Below, one piece after another: positions 54,611 through 63,211 of a stretch of DNA of 64,000 nucleotides. The notes under the pieces were generated by a model. The model searched no databases and was not told the origin of the DNA. It worked only from the letters and a program-made list of their open reading frames with translations. Where the stretch lies: contig OZ251227.1 in the NCBI GenBank assembly GCA_965240325.2, positions 1,240,001 through 1,304,000 of the forward strand, given 5' to 3'. Origin of the DNA: Rebecca billardiae RCC1528. Lineage: Eukaryota > Haptophyta. Made by a program: the position numbers and the translations under genes. Numbering within the stretch: the stretch's first letter is position 1; each line of letters starts with the position of its first letter.

Positions 54611-56125
54611 ATGATGGCGATGACAACCGCGTGGGCCCTCGCGCTAGCGCTCGCGCCCACGGGGGCACCCGTGCGCTCTCCTGGTCTTCTCAATGCTGGC
54701 TTCAAGCCGTCGATGCTGACGCGTGCATGGAGCAAGCCGCCGACTGCTGCTAGCATCGTTCTTGCCAGCTCTCCACCGCGCGTGCCGACTGAGGCGCCAG
54801 CAGACGCGCCGCAATCGGCGCCAGAGCTGCCGTCGCTCTACTCCAAGCCGGTCTCGTTGGGCGCGCTCGCGGCGTACGTGTACTTTGTGTTCATCTCGGA
54901 CGTGCTTCCCGGGCCATCCGTCCTCGCGCTCGATCCCACCCCGTGGGTCGAGGCGCTCAAGCTCTCGACCAACTTTTGGCTCATTCTGCCGCTGGTTGGG
55001 CAGGGCCCAGTGCTGCACCCGGGCCTGGAGGCGATCTTCAACTTCGACCTGGTGTGGGCGGCGCTCTTCGCGGGGTTCCTCGTCGACGGGCGCGAGAGCC
55101 GCGTGCCCTTCGGCCGCTTCCTCATTGGCATGCAGTTCCTCACCGCGGGCGTGTACTTGCCTTACGTGGCTGCGCGCGCGCCCGCGCGCTCGGCCGTTGG
55201 CAGGGACGGGCTGTCGACGATCGAGCGCGCCGCTGAGTCCCGCGCGCTGCCGGCGGTCCTCGGGACGCTCGGGCTTGGCGTGCTCGCCTGGGGCGTCCTC
55301 GGCCGCCCCGACTTTGGCGACCTCGCCGAGCGCACGCACTCGCTCGGCGCCCTGCTCTCTGACGACAGGCTGGGCTCGAGCTTCGTGGTCGACATGGCGG
55401 TCTTTGCGCTGTGGCAGGGCGCGCTCGTGGACGACGACCTGGCGCGGCGCGGGCTGGACGAGGCGGACTCGGACGCGGCGCGCCGGCTGCGCGACGTCGC
55501 GCGCTACGTGCCCTTCTTCGGCCTCGTGTACTACCTGCTCAGCCGGCCGCAGCTGCCGGAGACCGTCGCGCCGCAGCCAGCTGGCGCACCGTCGGCCGCC
55601 GTGCCCACGGCTGCGCCCACGAGCCCGCCGTCGCCAACGCGATGGGCGCCCAAGGCCCCGTGGGGTGGCGACGACGCCGACGCGCTCGCGGCGCCAGTGC
55701 GCGGCTACTTCGACGCGTGGAACAGGCGCGACATCGACGGCGCCCTCGCGTACTGCAGCGCGGACGTCGTGTACGAGGACACCGTCTTCCCCGGGCAGTT
55801 CGAGGGGAAGGAGAAACTGCGCGCGCACCTCGTCAAGTGCGCGGACGCGCTGCCAGCCGGTCTGCAGTTCGTGCTCGACGACGTCGCGGCGAGCGGCGAG
55901 CAGGTGGGGACGCGGTGGCACTGCGAGCTCACCGACGGCACGCAGCTGCCATTTGCGCGCGGCGCGAGCATGTACCGCGTGCGCGGTGGCGTGATCGTCG
56001 AGGGCTTCGACGTGGTCGAGCCCACGGTCAAGAGCGGCGAGCTCACGCTCGGCGTGCTGTCCGTCGCGTCGCGCATCGGCCGAGCGCTCGGCTTGCTGGG
56101 TGGCCCCGCCGCAGAGGATGCTTGA
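54611..56125 (+). CDS. Probable plastid membrane protein with C-terminal SnoaL/NTF2-like domain
   Basis: Start ATG at 54611; ATG 54614 and 54620 are alternatives in the same leader. 504 aa, single exon. The N-terminus (WALALALAPTGAPVRSPGLL) is hydrophobic then Ser/Pro-rich, as in signal plus transit peptides of complex plastids. Residues about 80-320 hold several hydrophobic segments (LGALAAYVYFVFISDVLPG, FWLILPLVGQ, DLVWAALFAGFLVDG, VLGTLGLGVLAWGVLG, VPFFGLVYYLLSR). After a Pro/Ala linker, residues about 360-480 form an NTF2/SnoaL-like fold (RGYFDAWNRRDIDGALAYCS, EDTVFPGQFEGKEKLRAHL, GGVIVEGFDVVEP). This combination suggests a small-molecule-binding membrane protein of the plastid; no reaction can be named. 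Confidence 0.7.
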   Translation: MMAMTTAWALALALAPTGAPVRSPGLLNAGFKPSMLTRAWSKPPTAASIVLASSPPRVPTEAPADAPQSAPELPSLYSKPVSLGALAAYVYFVFISDVLPGPSVLALDPTPWVEALKLSTNFWLILPLVGQGPVLHPGLEAIFNFDLVWAALFAGFLVDGRESRVPFGRFLIGMQFLTAGVYLPYVAARAPARSAVGRDGLSTIERAAESRALPAVLGTLGLGVLAWGVLGRPDFGDLAERTHSLGALLSDDRLGSSFVVDMAVFALWQGALVDDDLARRGLDEADSDAARRLRDVARYVPFFGLVYYLLSRPQLPETVAPQPAGAPSAAVPTAAPTSPPSPTRWAPKAPWGGDDADALAAPVRGYFDAWNRRDIDGALAYCSADVVYEDTVFPGQFEGKEKLRAHLVKCADALPAGLQFVLDDVAASGEQVGTRWHCELTDGTQLPFARGASMYRVRGGVIVEGFDVVEPTVKSGELTLGVLSVASRIGRALGLLGGPAAEDA

Positions 56126-57282
56126 GTTGAAGCGCCTTTGATGCATTATTCCGGCGATTTCGTCGGAATTTCGTGTCCGCGAGAGTCGCGTCACCGGTCG
56201 GATTACTCCGTTCAGGCAATCGCGGGTGCCATGCATCAATACTAGAAGTCAGAGTAGATCCCAAGGCTCGTCGCGCGATACGTCTTCAAGCAGCCGTTCG
56301 GTCTCAGCCCAAGTGCCCCACGAGTCGGCGCAGCCTAGGACCGCCTGACCGCGGTGGCGCGGGCCTCGCGGAGCGGCCCGTCGGCAGATTCCGAGTCGTC
56401 GTAACTAGGTCTCGCCCGCTGCGCAGTCAGCCACGGTCGCGGCGCGGGGCCCGAGCCAGAGGCGGTCCGAGGCCGCCCTTGGGCGGCAGGCCTTGCGGCC
56501 CTTGGCAGCAGAATTTAATAATAATAAAGGCCGCCAGTACAGCATCAGTTTACTATGCTTTAACGGCTGCAGACTTGGTTGACGAATCAGGAGACCTGCA
56601 GTGTATCATACCACTGAATCAGTAGTCAGTGTCGTTAATCATAGAATGGTTACTAAATCATAAATCACTAAGGCGTGATTGACGCCATCCAACACTGCAC
56701 AAAGACACCGCCACAAATCAGACCGGCGCAGGCAGGTGAGGGGCGCGTTGCCGCACCTCAGGCTCAATGTTGCAAAGTCATTACAAGTCCTCATCGTGGG
56801 CTCGTGGCGGCCATTGATTGCAGCAAGCGGCCGTCCCGCGCTCGGAGGCACGCGCTCGAGAGCGCGCTCTGACACCACACGGGGAGGGTGCCGCACCTGG
56901 ATGCTGTAGTTAGCTTATCCCAGCCACCTCACGAGAGTGCAGGCTCCGCGCCAAACAGTTACACCCGTGCCTGCGCTGTGAGCGACAATAGTATTGACAT
57001 CAGTGACGAGAATATTATTCCGATTCGTACATAGTCAAACGGCGAAGGCGGCGAGGTGCTGATGAGTGATGACCGTTGATTGAGAGTCTCGAGTCGTCTG
57101 AATTATGACGTACAATTCGTCTGCATGAATAGTTGACGTTGCCAAACGGGCTCCGGGTGATCAGACTGGCGGCCGAAGCCTCCAGCCCTCCGGTTCGACC
57201 GGAGTCCCGCGTCCGTCCGTAATCGAGGACGGAGTCTCCCCGGGAGTCCCGGCGGCGCGTCATCGTCGTTACATGCCGCCGC
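56126..57282. other. Intergenic, no gene seen
   Basis: 3' flank of the SnoaL-fusion gene, then AT-rich spacer up to the assembly gap. No coding or RNA feature supported. Confidence 0.5.
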
Positions 57283-57482
57283 NNNNNNNNNNNNNNNNNN
57301 NNNNNNNNNNNNNNNNNNNNNNNNNNNNNNNNNNNNNNNNNNNNNNNNNNNNNNNNNNNNNNNNNNNNNNNNNNNNNNNNNNNNNNNNNNNNNNNNNNNN
57401 NNNNNNNNNNNNNNNNNNNNNNNNNNNNNNNNNNNNNNNNNNNNNNNNNNNNNNNNNNNNNNNNNNNNNNNNNNNNNNNNNN
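57283..57482. other. Assembly gap (200 N)
   Basis: Exactly 200 N. The bases before (ATGCCGCCGC) and after (ATGCCGCCGC) the gap are the same, suggesting that the gap lies in a collapsed repeat or that the two contig ends overlap. The real size is unknown. Confidence 0.99.
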
Positions 57483-58075
57483 ATGCCGCCGCACTCGGCA
57501 GTGCCAGCGGACGGTCACCGAGACGGCGCCGATAGTATATATATATATGACTCACTCACCGTTCTCGGTCACTGATGCCACCGTCGTCCGTCATCGTTCG
57601 TGTCAGACAGTCGCCACAGTCGGCACGGTACTCGGTACTGCTTCGGAGGACTCGGAGGAGTCAGACGCGGAGTGACTCACATCTGTACTCGTGGCGGCAC
57701 ACGCCGGCTCAGTAGTGTCTGACTCAGTCACAGTGCCGGTGGAGTGCTAAGTGGTAATTCGCCATCCGGGAGAGTCCCGGTGCCAATAGCTCGGCGACTA
57801 CATTCTCGGCCGGCGCGCGGGGGCGGGCCGCGCGCCAACGAGCAGCACAGGTGCCGGCACATCCCGTCGCAAATGCATTGGCGCCGATCGGTACACCCAG
57901 GCAGGCAGGCAGGCACACAGGTATAGGCATAATGAGACTGTAGGCTCATCGCTGAGCGCTTTGATTTGGCCGATCGGCGCGCTCACAATTGGGGATAAAG
58001 GCATTGGCGGCACGGCACCAACACTTGGGCCGTGCCCGCGCGCAGGCGGCGGCGTGGGGCAGAGGAGCGCCGCGC
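57483..58075. other. Intergenic, nothing recognised
   Basis: Spacer between the gap and the CXXC gene's 3' end, with short simple-repeat patches (TATATATATA near 57540; CAGG repeats near 57900). Confidence 0.5.
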
Positions 58076-58879
58076 TTAGAGCGACCCAGCCGCGGCGTGC
58101 GCCGGCGGCCTGAACAGACTCACGGGCGGCCTCGGCGCGCCCGTGCGCACGTTGGGGTTGAGGCACTTGCGCCCCGTGCACGCCTGCTTCTTCACGCCCG
58201 GCCCACCAAACTTGGGCTTGTCCAAGCAGTTGGTGCACTTGCCGCAGTCGGGCTGCAGGCAGTTAATGCACGTGCCACACCGCGAGCCACGCAGCTTCTT
58301 CGCGCGCCCGTCGTCGTCGTACTCGTCCTCCTCCCCGCCGTCGCCGCCGTCGTCCATCCCGTGATCCGTGAGCTCCGCATCCGCAGGCGACCGCTTCGTG
58401 CCCGTGAGTGTCGAGAGCACCTCGGCGGCCTCGCGGCCGGTGGGCGAGAGCGCGATGTCGTCGAACGGCGCGGCAAAACCGCCCGCAGGATCGGGCAGCG
58501 GTACCATCGGCGGCACCGAGATGTACTGGCGTGACGGCGGGTGCATCGGCGAGAGGTTAGACAAGTCGGGCGAGAGCGGGTTGCCCGCGCCCGCGCCCGC
58601 GGCGGCGGTGCCGTCTGATCTGGGGGCCGAACGGCCCGAGGGCGGCGCATCGGATCGAGCAGGCGCGCTGCCAGGCGTCGTCTCCTCCGGAGGGCTGAGG
58701 GTCTCCGAGCCCGCAGCGCCAGCGCCCGCCCCCGCAGCCGCGCTCCGCCTCGTGCTGTACACCGGCGCGTCGAGTGGCACGGAGAGCGCATCGGCCGAGT
58801 CGCGTCGCTCGGCGGTGGGGCCATCACCAGCTGCGTCTGCCGGCGCGTCCGCCGCGCGCTCGGCTCCTCGTCGCGCCAT
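58076..58879 (-). CDS. CXXC zinc-finger protein
   Basis: Start ATG at 58879 (gcaATGG), stop TAA at 58076-58078, 267 aa, single exon. The first 190 residues are Ala/Pro/Ser/Asp-rich and probably disordered. A CXXC domain follows at residues 200-240: RCGTCINCLQPDCGKCTNC, DKPKFGGPGVKKQAC, GRKC, with all eight zinc-binding Cys (201, 204, 207, 212, 215, 218, 234, 239), the KFGG turn and the KKQ DNA-contact segment. The family (CFP1, MLL, KDM2, DNMT1) binds unmethylated CpG. No PHD, SET, JmjC or methyltransferase domain accompanies it, so it is a stand-alone CXXC reader-type protein acting in the nucleus. Its upstream region holds the 805-bp inverted repeat. Confidence 0.88.
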   Translation of the reverse strand: MARRGAERAADAPADAAGDGPTAERRDSADALSVPLDAPVYSTRRSAAAGAGAGAAGSETLSPPEETTPGSAPARSDAPPSGRSAPRSDGTAAAGAGAGNPLSPDLSNLSPMHPPSRQYISVPPMVPLPDPAGGFAAPFDDIALSPTGREAAEVLSTLTGTKRSPADAELTDHGMDDGGDGGEEDEYDDDGRAKKLRGSRCGTCINCLQPDCGKCTNCLDKPKFGGPGVKKQACTGRKCLNPNVRTGAPRPPVSLFRPPAHAAAGSL

Positions 58880-59197
58880 TGCAGTGGAGTAACGCGCGCC
58901 CGAGATGCACCTGCCGACCGAGGCGGCGGCCGCCCGAGACTGATAACAATCGGCGGCAGGCTGTCGGTCGGCGCCCAGCCCCTTCCGAGCCGTGTCCGGC
59001 AGGTCCCCCAACGCCTGACCGTGACGGTTTGTGAACGTTGGCTACAAGGGGTGGTGCGCAGGCTGATGAGAAGATTCAAGAGGGCGGGTACTCAACTTCC
59101 AAGCACCGGACAGCAGGCCCGGACCAAGGGCCCTTGCCCGGACCAAAGGACCATCAAATCGGACTGTCCTGCCCCGGCAACCTCACCTTCGGCTGGT
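58880..59197. promoter_or_regulatory. Upstream region of the CXXC gene
   Basis: 318 bp between the CXXC start codon and the left arm of the large inverted repeat. No specific site recognised. Confidence 0.35.
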
Positions 59198-61774
59198 AGA
59201 GACCCCTTCAGGGAAATCGGCCTTGGCTTGGGTCAGCGCGCCGCTGGTGGCTTGGGTCGCACCCAAGCCACTCGCGGCTTGGCTTGGGTCAGGGAGATCA
59301 TACGGAATGCCGCTCAGATCATATGCCGTGCGCGCATGCGCGCGGCCTCGCGGCCGTGCACGGCCGCGCACGGCCGGGCACGGGCGCGGCGGGCCGGCAT
59401 TGGCGGTCGCACACCAGCGCTGGGGTGCGTGGCACCCGCCCGCGCCCTCGGGGCGTGCCCGCACGCCCTCCTCCGCCGCCGCGCAGCGCGCTTGTGCCTG
59501 CGGCCTCGCGGCCCGCCTGGGCGCGCCGAAAGCACGGGCGCACACCGAGCCGCTTGTGGCGCATCAGGCCCGTCGCGTGGGCGCATGGCATGGTCATTGG
59601 TGAGCATACGCCGTCGGGCTTTCGCGATGCCGGCTGTGCGGAGCCTCCCGACCACGAGCACCGCGCGTTGCGCAGCCGAGCCCAGGCAGTGGCCGGGCTG
59701 ACCGCTCGGACGCTCGGCGCCGCCAAGCAACACACCGGCGTTCAGGACGAGGCGGCACGCAGCGTATGCGGCAGCTGTAGACTACGTGCCATGCGCCAAG
59801 CCGCGTGCGGAGTGTCAGAACGACCATCTTAGCCCTCACGATCGTGCCGCGCGTGGGGATTGCACACAAGCAGTGCTCGAGCTCGCTCCGACCGCAGGCG
59901 TCGAGCTGGGAAAGCCGTGTAGTGCTGCGCGCCGGCGCGCGCGCGCGCGAGGCAGGCCTGCGCGCGGCATCGCCCGCGCCTCGGCCATCGCATCGATCGT
60001 GCTGCACTGTGAACATGATGCCAGCGGGGGCGTGATGTCAGCTATCGCCTTGTTGCGGAACACCTCCGCCACCCGCCAGCCTACTGGAGCGCTCAGCTCA
60101 GCGCTGTTGTGGCAATGCTGTGTGTGTTCGGCTGACAGCGCGAGGCAACGTTTGACAGCATGCCTTCTGCGCACGTGTGCCTACTAGGTGCGGTAGGCCT
60201 TGAAGAACCTCAACCCGGGACTACTTGTTGCTTGTACCAGATCAGAGCGCAGAGTCAGCACTCTGACTCAGCACGTCACTGCTGTCAGTGGCGTGCCAGC
60301 AGCGCCCAGGCTGCCGGTGCTTGAGACGGCGATGCATCGAAGCCTCTGGACATTATTGCACGCTCGAAGAAGACCACGATCGCAAGTCTGTATCGGAGAA
60401 CAGAACGCGTCCGGTGTACTCGCATGCCCTATCACATATCGCTGCTGCAAGTATGCCCGTGTCACATCAGACGAGTTGTCTGCCCCGGCACTCGGAATTG
60501 CTGAGGCGCGCGCGGGCCGAGCAAGCTATCAGGTCGCCACTCAGCTGCGATGAGTTGCCAGTTGATGCAATTACGGCAGCTCAACCGAGCGGGCAAACCT
60601 AAGAGCGCGTCTCAACAGCGGCAAAAGCTGCATCATAGTCTTACTGTGACCGCTGTGCTGGCATCATCGCGAGCTCGTGGGCAACAGCCGTCCCAGTACG
60701 TCGTCCAAGGCGCAGCCGACAGCGCTAAGCGTATGCTTGCGCGTGTAGATCCAAGGTTGCTTCGCTCTAGAAGGCGTGGCTCAGCTGCTGCTCGCAGTAG
60801 TCGACCAGATATACAGATCAAGCGCGAGGACGGTGTGTAGTGCAGCGGGCGCATCATCGGCGATGCTACTGTCTTCGACTGAGGGCGTGACTGAGAACTG
60901 TCACCATGTGCCCAGCCCATGATGATGTAGGCAGCGCGCACTCACCACACCGGTATATCATTGGTGCAAGCACGATCGATGCGATGGCCGAGGCGCGGGC
61001 GATGCCGCGCGCAGGCCTGCCTCGCGCGCGCGCGCGCCGGCGCGCAGCACTACACGGCTTTCCCAGCTCGACGCCTGCGGTCGGAGCGAGCTCGAGCACT
61101 GCTTGTGTGCAATCCCCACGCGCGGCACGATCGTGAGGGCTAAGATGGTCGTTCTGACACTCCGCACGCGGCTTGGCGCATGGCACGTAGTCTACAGCTG
61201 CCGCATACGCTGCGTGCCGCCTCGTCCTGAACGCCGGTGTGTTGCTTGGCGGCGCCGAGCGTCCGAGCGGTCAGCCCGGCCACTGCCTGGGCTCGGCTGC
61301 GCAACGCGCGGTGCTCGTGGTCGGGAGGCTCCGCACAGCCGGCATCGCGAAAGCCCGACGGCGTATGCTCACCAATGACCATGCCATGCGCCCACGCGAC
61401 GGGCCTGATGCGCCACAAGCGGCTCGGTGTGCGCCCGTGCTTTCGGCGCGCCCAGGCGGGCCGCGAGGCCGCAGGCACAAGCGCGCTGCGCGGCGGCGGA
61501 GGAGGGCGTGCGGGCACGCCCCGAGGGCGCGGGCGGGTGCCACGCACCCCAGCGCTGGTGTGCGACCGCCAATGCCGGCCCGCCGCGCCCGTGCCCGGCC
61601 GTGCGCGGCCGTGCACGGCCGCGAGGCCGCGCGCATGCGCGCACGGCATATGATCTGAGCGGCATTCCGTATGATCTCCCTGACCCAAGCCAAGCCGCGA
61701 GTGGCTTGGGTGCGACCCAAGCCACCAGCGGCGCGCTGACCCAAGCCAAGGCCGATTTCCCTGAAGGGGTCTCT
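59198..61774. mobile_element. Large inverted-repeat element, 805-bp arms, 967-bp loop
   Basis: The left arm 59198-60002 and right arm 60970-61774 have the same length, and their translated frames match residue for residue, so the arms are essentially identical. The ends read AGAGACCCCTTCAGGGAA and its complement. GGT lies directly outside both ends (59195-59197, 61775-61777), a possible 3-bp target duplication. Several GGCTTGGGTC copies sit in both orientations just inside each end (59224-59300). The loop has peptide-like pieces (QLMQLRQLNRAGKPKSASQQ, to DIQIKREDGV ending at 60840) but no recognised transposase. It lies between the divergent CXXC and rsmI genes, 82 bp from the rsmI ATG. Confidence 0.85.
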
Positions 61775-61855
61775 GGTACCGCACCGGCCTGGCGACCGGC
61801 CCTCCGACTCGGCCGAGTGGCGACCGGGGAGCGCGCGCGCGATCGGTCCATCAGC

Positions 61856-62935
61856 ATGGGCCCCTCGTCCGCGCTGCTGGCGCGCCTCGTGCCGCTGTGT
61901 GCGGTGGGCGCGCGGCGGCTGGCGGGCTCGGTGGGGCGGGGCGGGGCCGCGACGATACACATGTCCCCGTCCGAGCCGGGCGTCGTGTATTACGTCGCGA
62001 CACCGATTGGCAACCTCGAGGACATCACGCTGCGCGCTCTACGCGTGCTGCGCGAGGCAGACGTGGTCGCGTCGGAGGACACGCGACGGACGGGCATCCT
62101 GCTGCGCCATCATGGGATTGAGGGGAAGAAGCAGCTCTCGCACCACGAGCACAACTGGCGCGCGCGCGTGCCAGATCTGGTGCGGCGCGCGCGCGACGAG
62201 GGGCAGACGATCGCAGTCGTCACGGACGCGGGCACCCCTGGCATCTCGGATCCCGGCTCGCAGCTCGCGGCCGCGTGCGCGCTCGCCGGCGTCCGTGTCG
62301 TCCCCGTGCCTGGTGCGTGCGCTGCCGTCGCCGCCGTCTCGGTCGCGGCTCTGCCCTCGCCTGACTTCATCTTTGCCGGCTTTGTGCCCTCCTCGGGCTC
62401 CGAGCGGCGCAGACGGCTCGCGGAGCTGCGTGCCGAACCGCGCGCGTTCGTGCTCTACGAGGCACCGCACCGGCTGATCGCCACGCTGGAGGGTCTCATC
62501 GGCGCGCCCGACCCCGCGAGCTCCGCCACCGAGGGCGTGGACACCGCTTCTGCGGAGAGGGCCACCGGCGGCGATGATCGGGGTGAGCGGGGCGTACTAG
62601 TTGCGCGCGAGCTGAGCAAGGTGCACGAGGAGCTCTGGCGAGGGACGCTCTCGGGCGCGCTCGCGCACTACGCGACGCTCGATGCCGCTGGCGCCATCCG
62701 CGGCGAGTTCACGTTGGTGATCCAGCCCGATGAGCGCATTGCCAAGGCGGCGGCGGATGCAGCGCTGGAGGACAAGCGCGCCCGCGCCGAGGATGAGCTC
62801 CGAGCGCGCGCGGCAGCGGGCGAGCGGATGTCCGCCGCGGTCAAGGGCGTGGTTGCCGCGACAGGCGCGCCGCGGCGCGAGGTGTACGCTCTCGCCTTGG
62901 CGATGGGCCGCGAGGCATGGCCAGGCGCGTCGTGA
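61856..62935 (+). CDS. rsmI: RsmI-type rRNA 2'-O-methyltransferase, organelle-targeted
   Basis: The start ATG at 61856 (cagcATGG) is chosen; the frame is open further upstream only because the adjoining inverted-repeat arm happens to lack stops. 359 aa. Residues 1-35 are Arg/Ala/Leu-rich with few acids (ALLARLVPLCAVGARRLAG), like a mitochondrial or plastid presequence. Then come the RsmI/tetrapyrrole-methylase hallmarks: VVYYVATPIGNLEDITLRAL (43-62), ASEDTRRTG (72-80), the GKKQLSHHEHN loop, AVVTDAGTPGISDPG, FAGFVPSSGSERRRRLAEL, LYEAPHRL, VARELSKVHEELWRGTL and GEFTLVI. In bacteria RsmI methylates the ribose of C1402 in 16S rRNA using SAM; here it likely serves the organellar small ribosomal subunit. 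An insert of about 35 residues (SSATEGVDTASAERATGGD) separates two conserved blocks. Confidence 0.93.
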   Translation: MGPSSALLARLVPLCAVGARRLAGSVGRGGAATIHMSPSEPGVVYYVATPIGNLEDITLRALRVLREADVVASEDTRRTGILLRHHGIEGKKQLSHHEHNWRARVPDLVRRARDEGQTIAVVTDAGTPGISDPGSQLAAACALAGVRVVPVPGACAAVAAVSVAALPSPDFIFAGFVPSSGSERRRRLAELRAEPRAFVLYEAPHRLIATLEGLIGAPDPASSATEGVDTASAERATGGDDRGERGVLVARELSKVHEELWRGTLSGALAHYATLDAAGAIRGEFTLVIQPDERIAKAAADAALEDKRARAEDELRARAAAGERMSAAVKGVVAATGAPRREVYALALAMGREAWPGAS

Positions 62936-63211
62936 CGCTTGATAGTCGTACGTACCGCGGACCGGGCGCCATCGTTCTTGTCCACTACTTGTACGCAACC
63001 AGATTTTAAGTTTAGCCTTTTGCGGGCGTTTTAAGGCTTTAAGCGCCATTAGCCACACCACACGGCGCGTTAGTCCAAACCGGCACAACCGTCGTTGCGG
63101 CGTTGCCGGTTGGTTAGCCGGCTTCACTCGGTCGACCGTCTCGCGTCGTCCAATCGCGTGGCGCGGTTGGGCCGTGGGGCGCTCTCGGCCGCGTTTTTTT
63201 TTAGACTTGCT
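62936..63211. other. Short intergenic spacer
   Basis: 276 bp between rsmI and the last gene; contains a poly-T run at 63195-63202. No gene. Confidence 0.5.

Noticed and set aside
61427-61855. Upstream extension of the rsmI frame by 143 codons
   Set aside because: This lies in the right arm of the inverted repeat plus an 81-bp link; the same translation occurs in the left arm away from rsmI, and family similarity starts after 61856.
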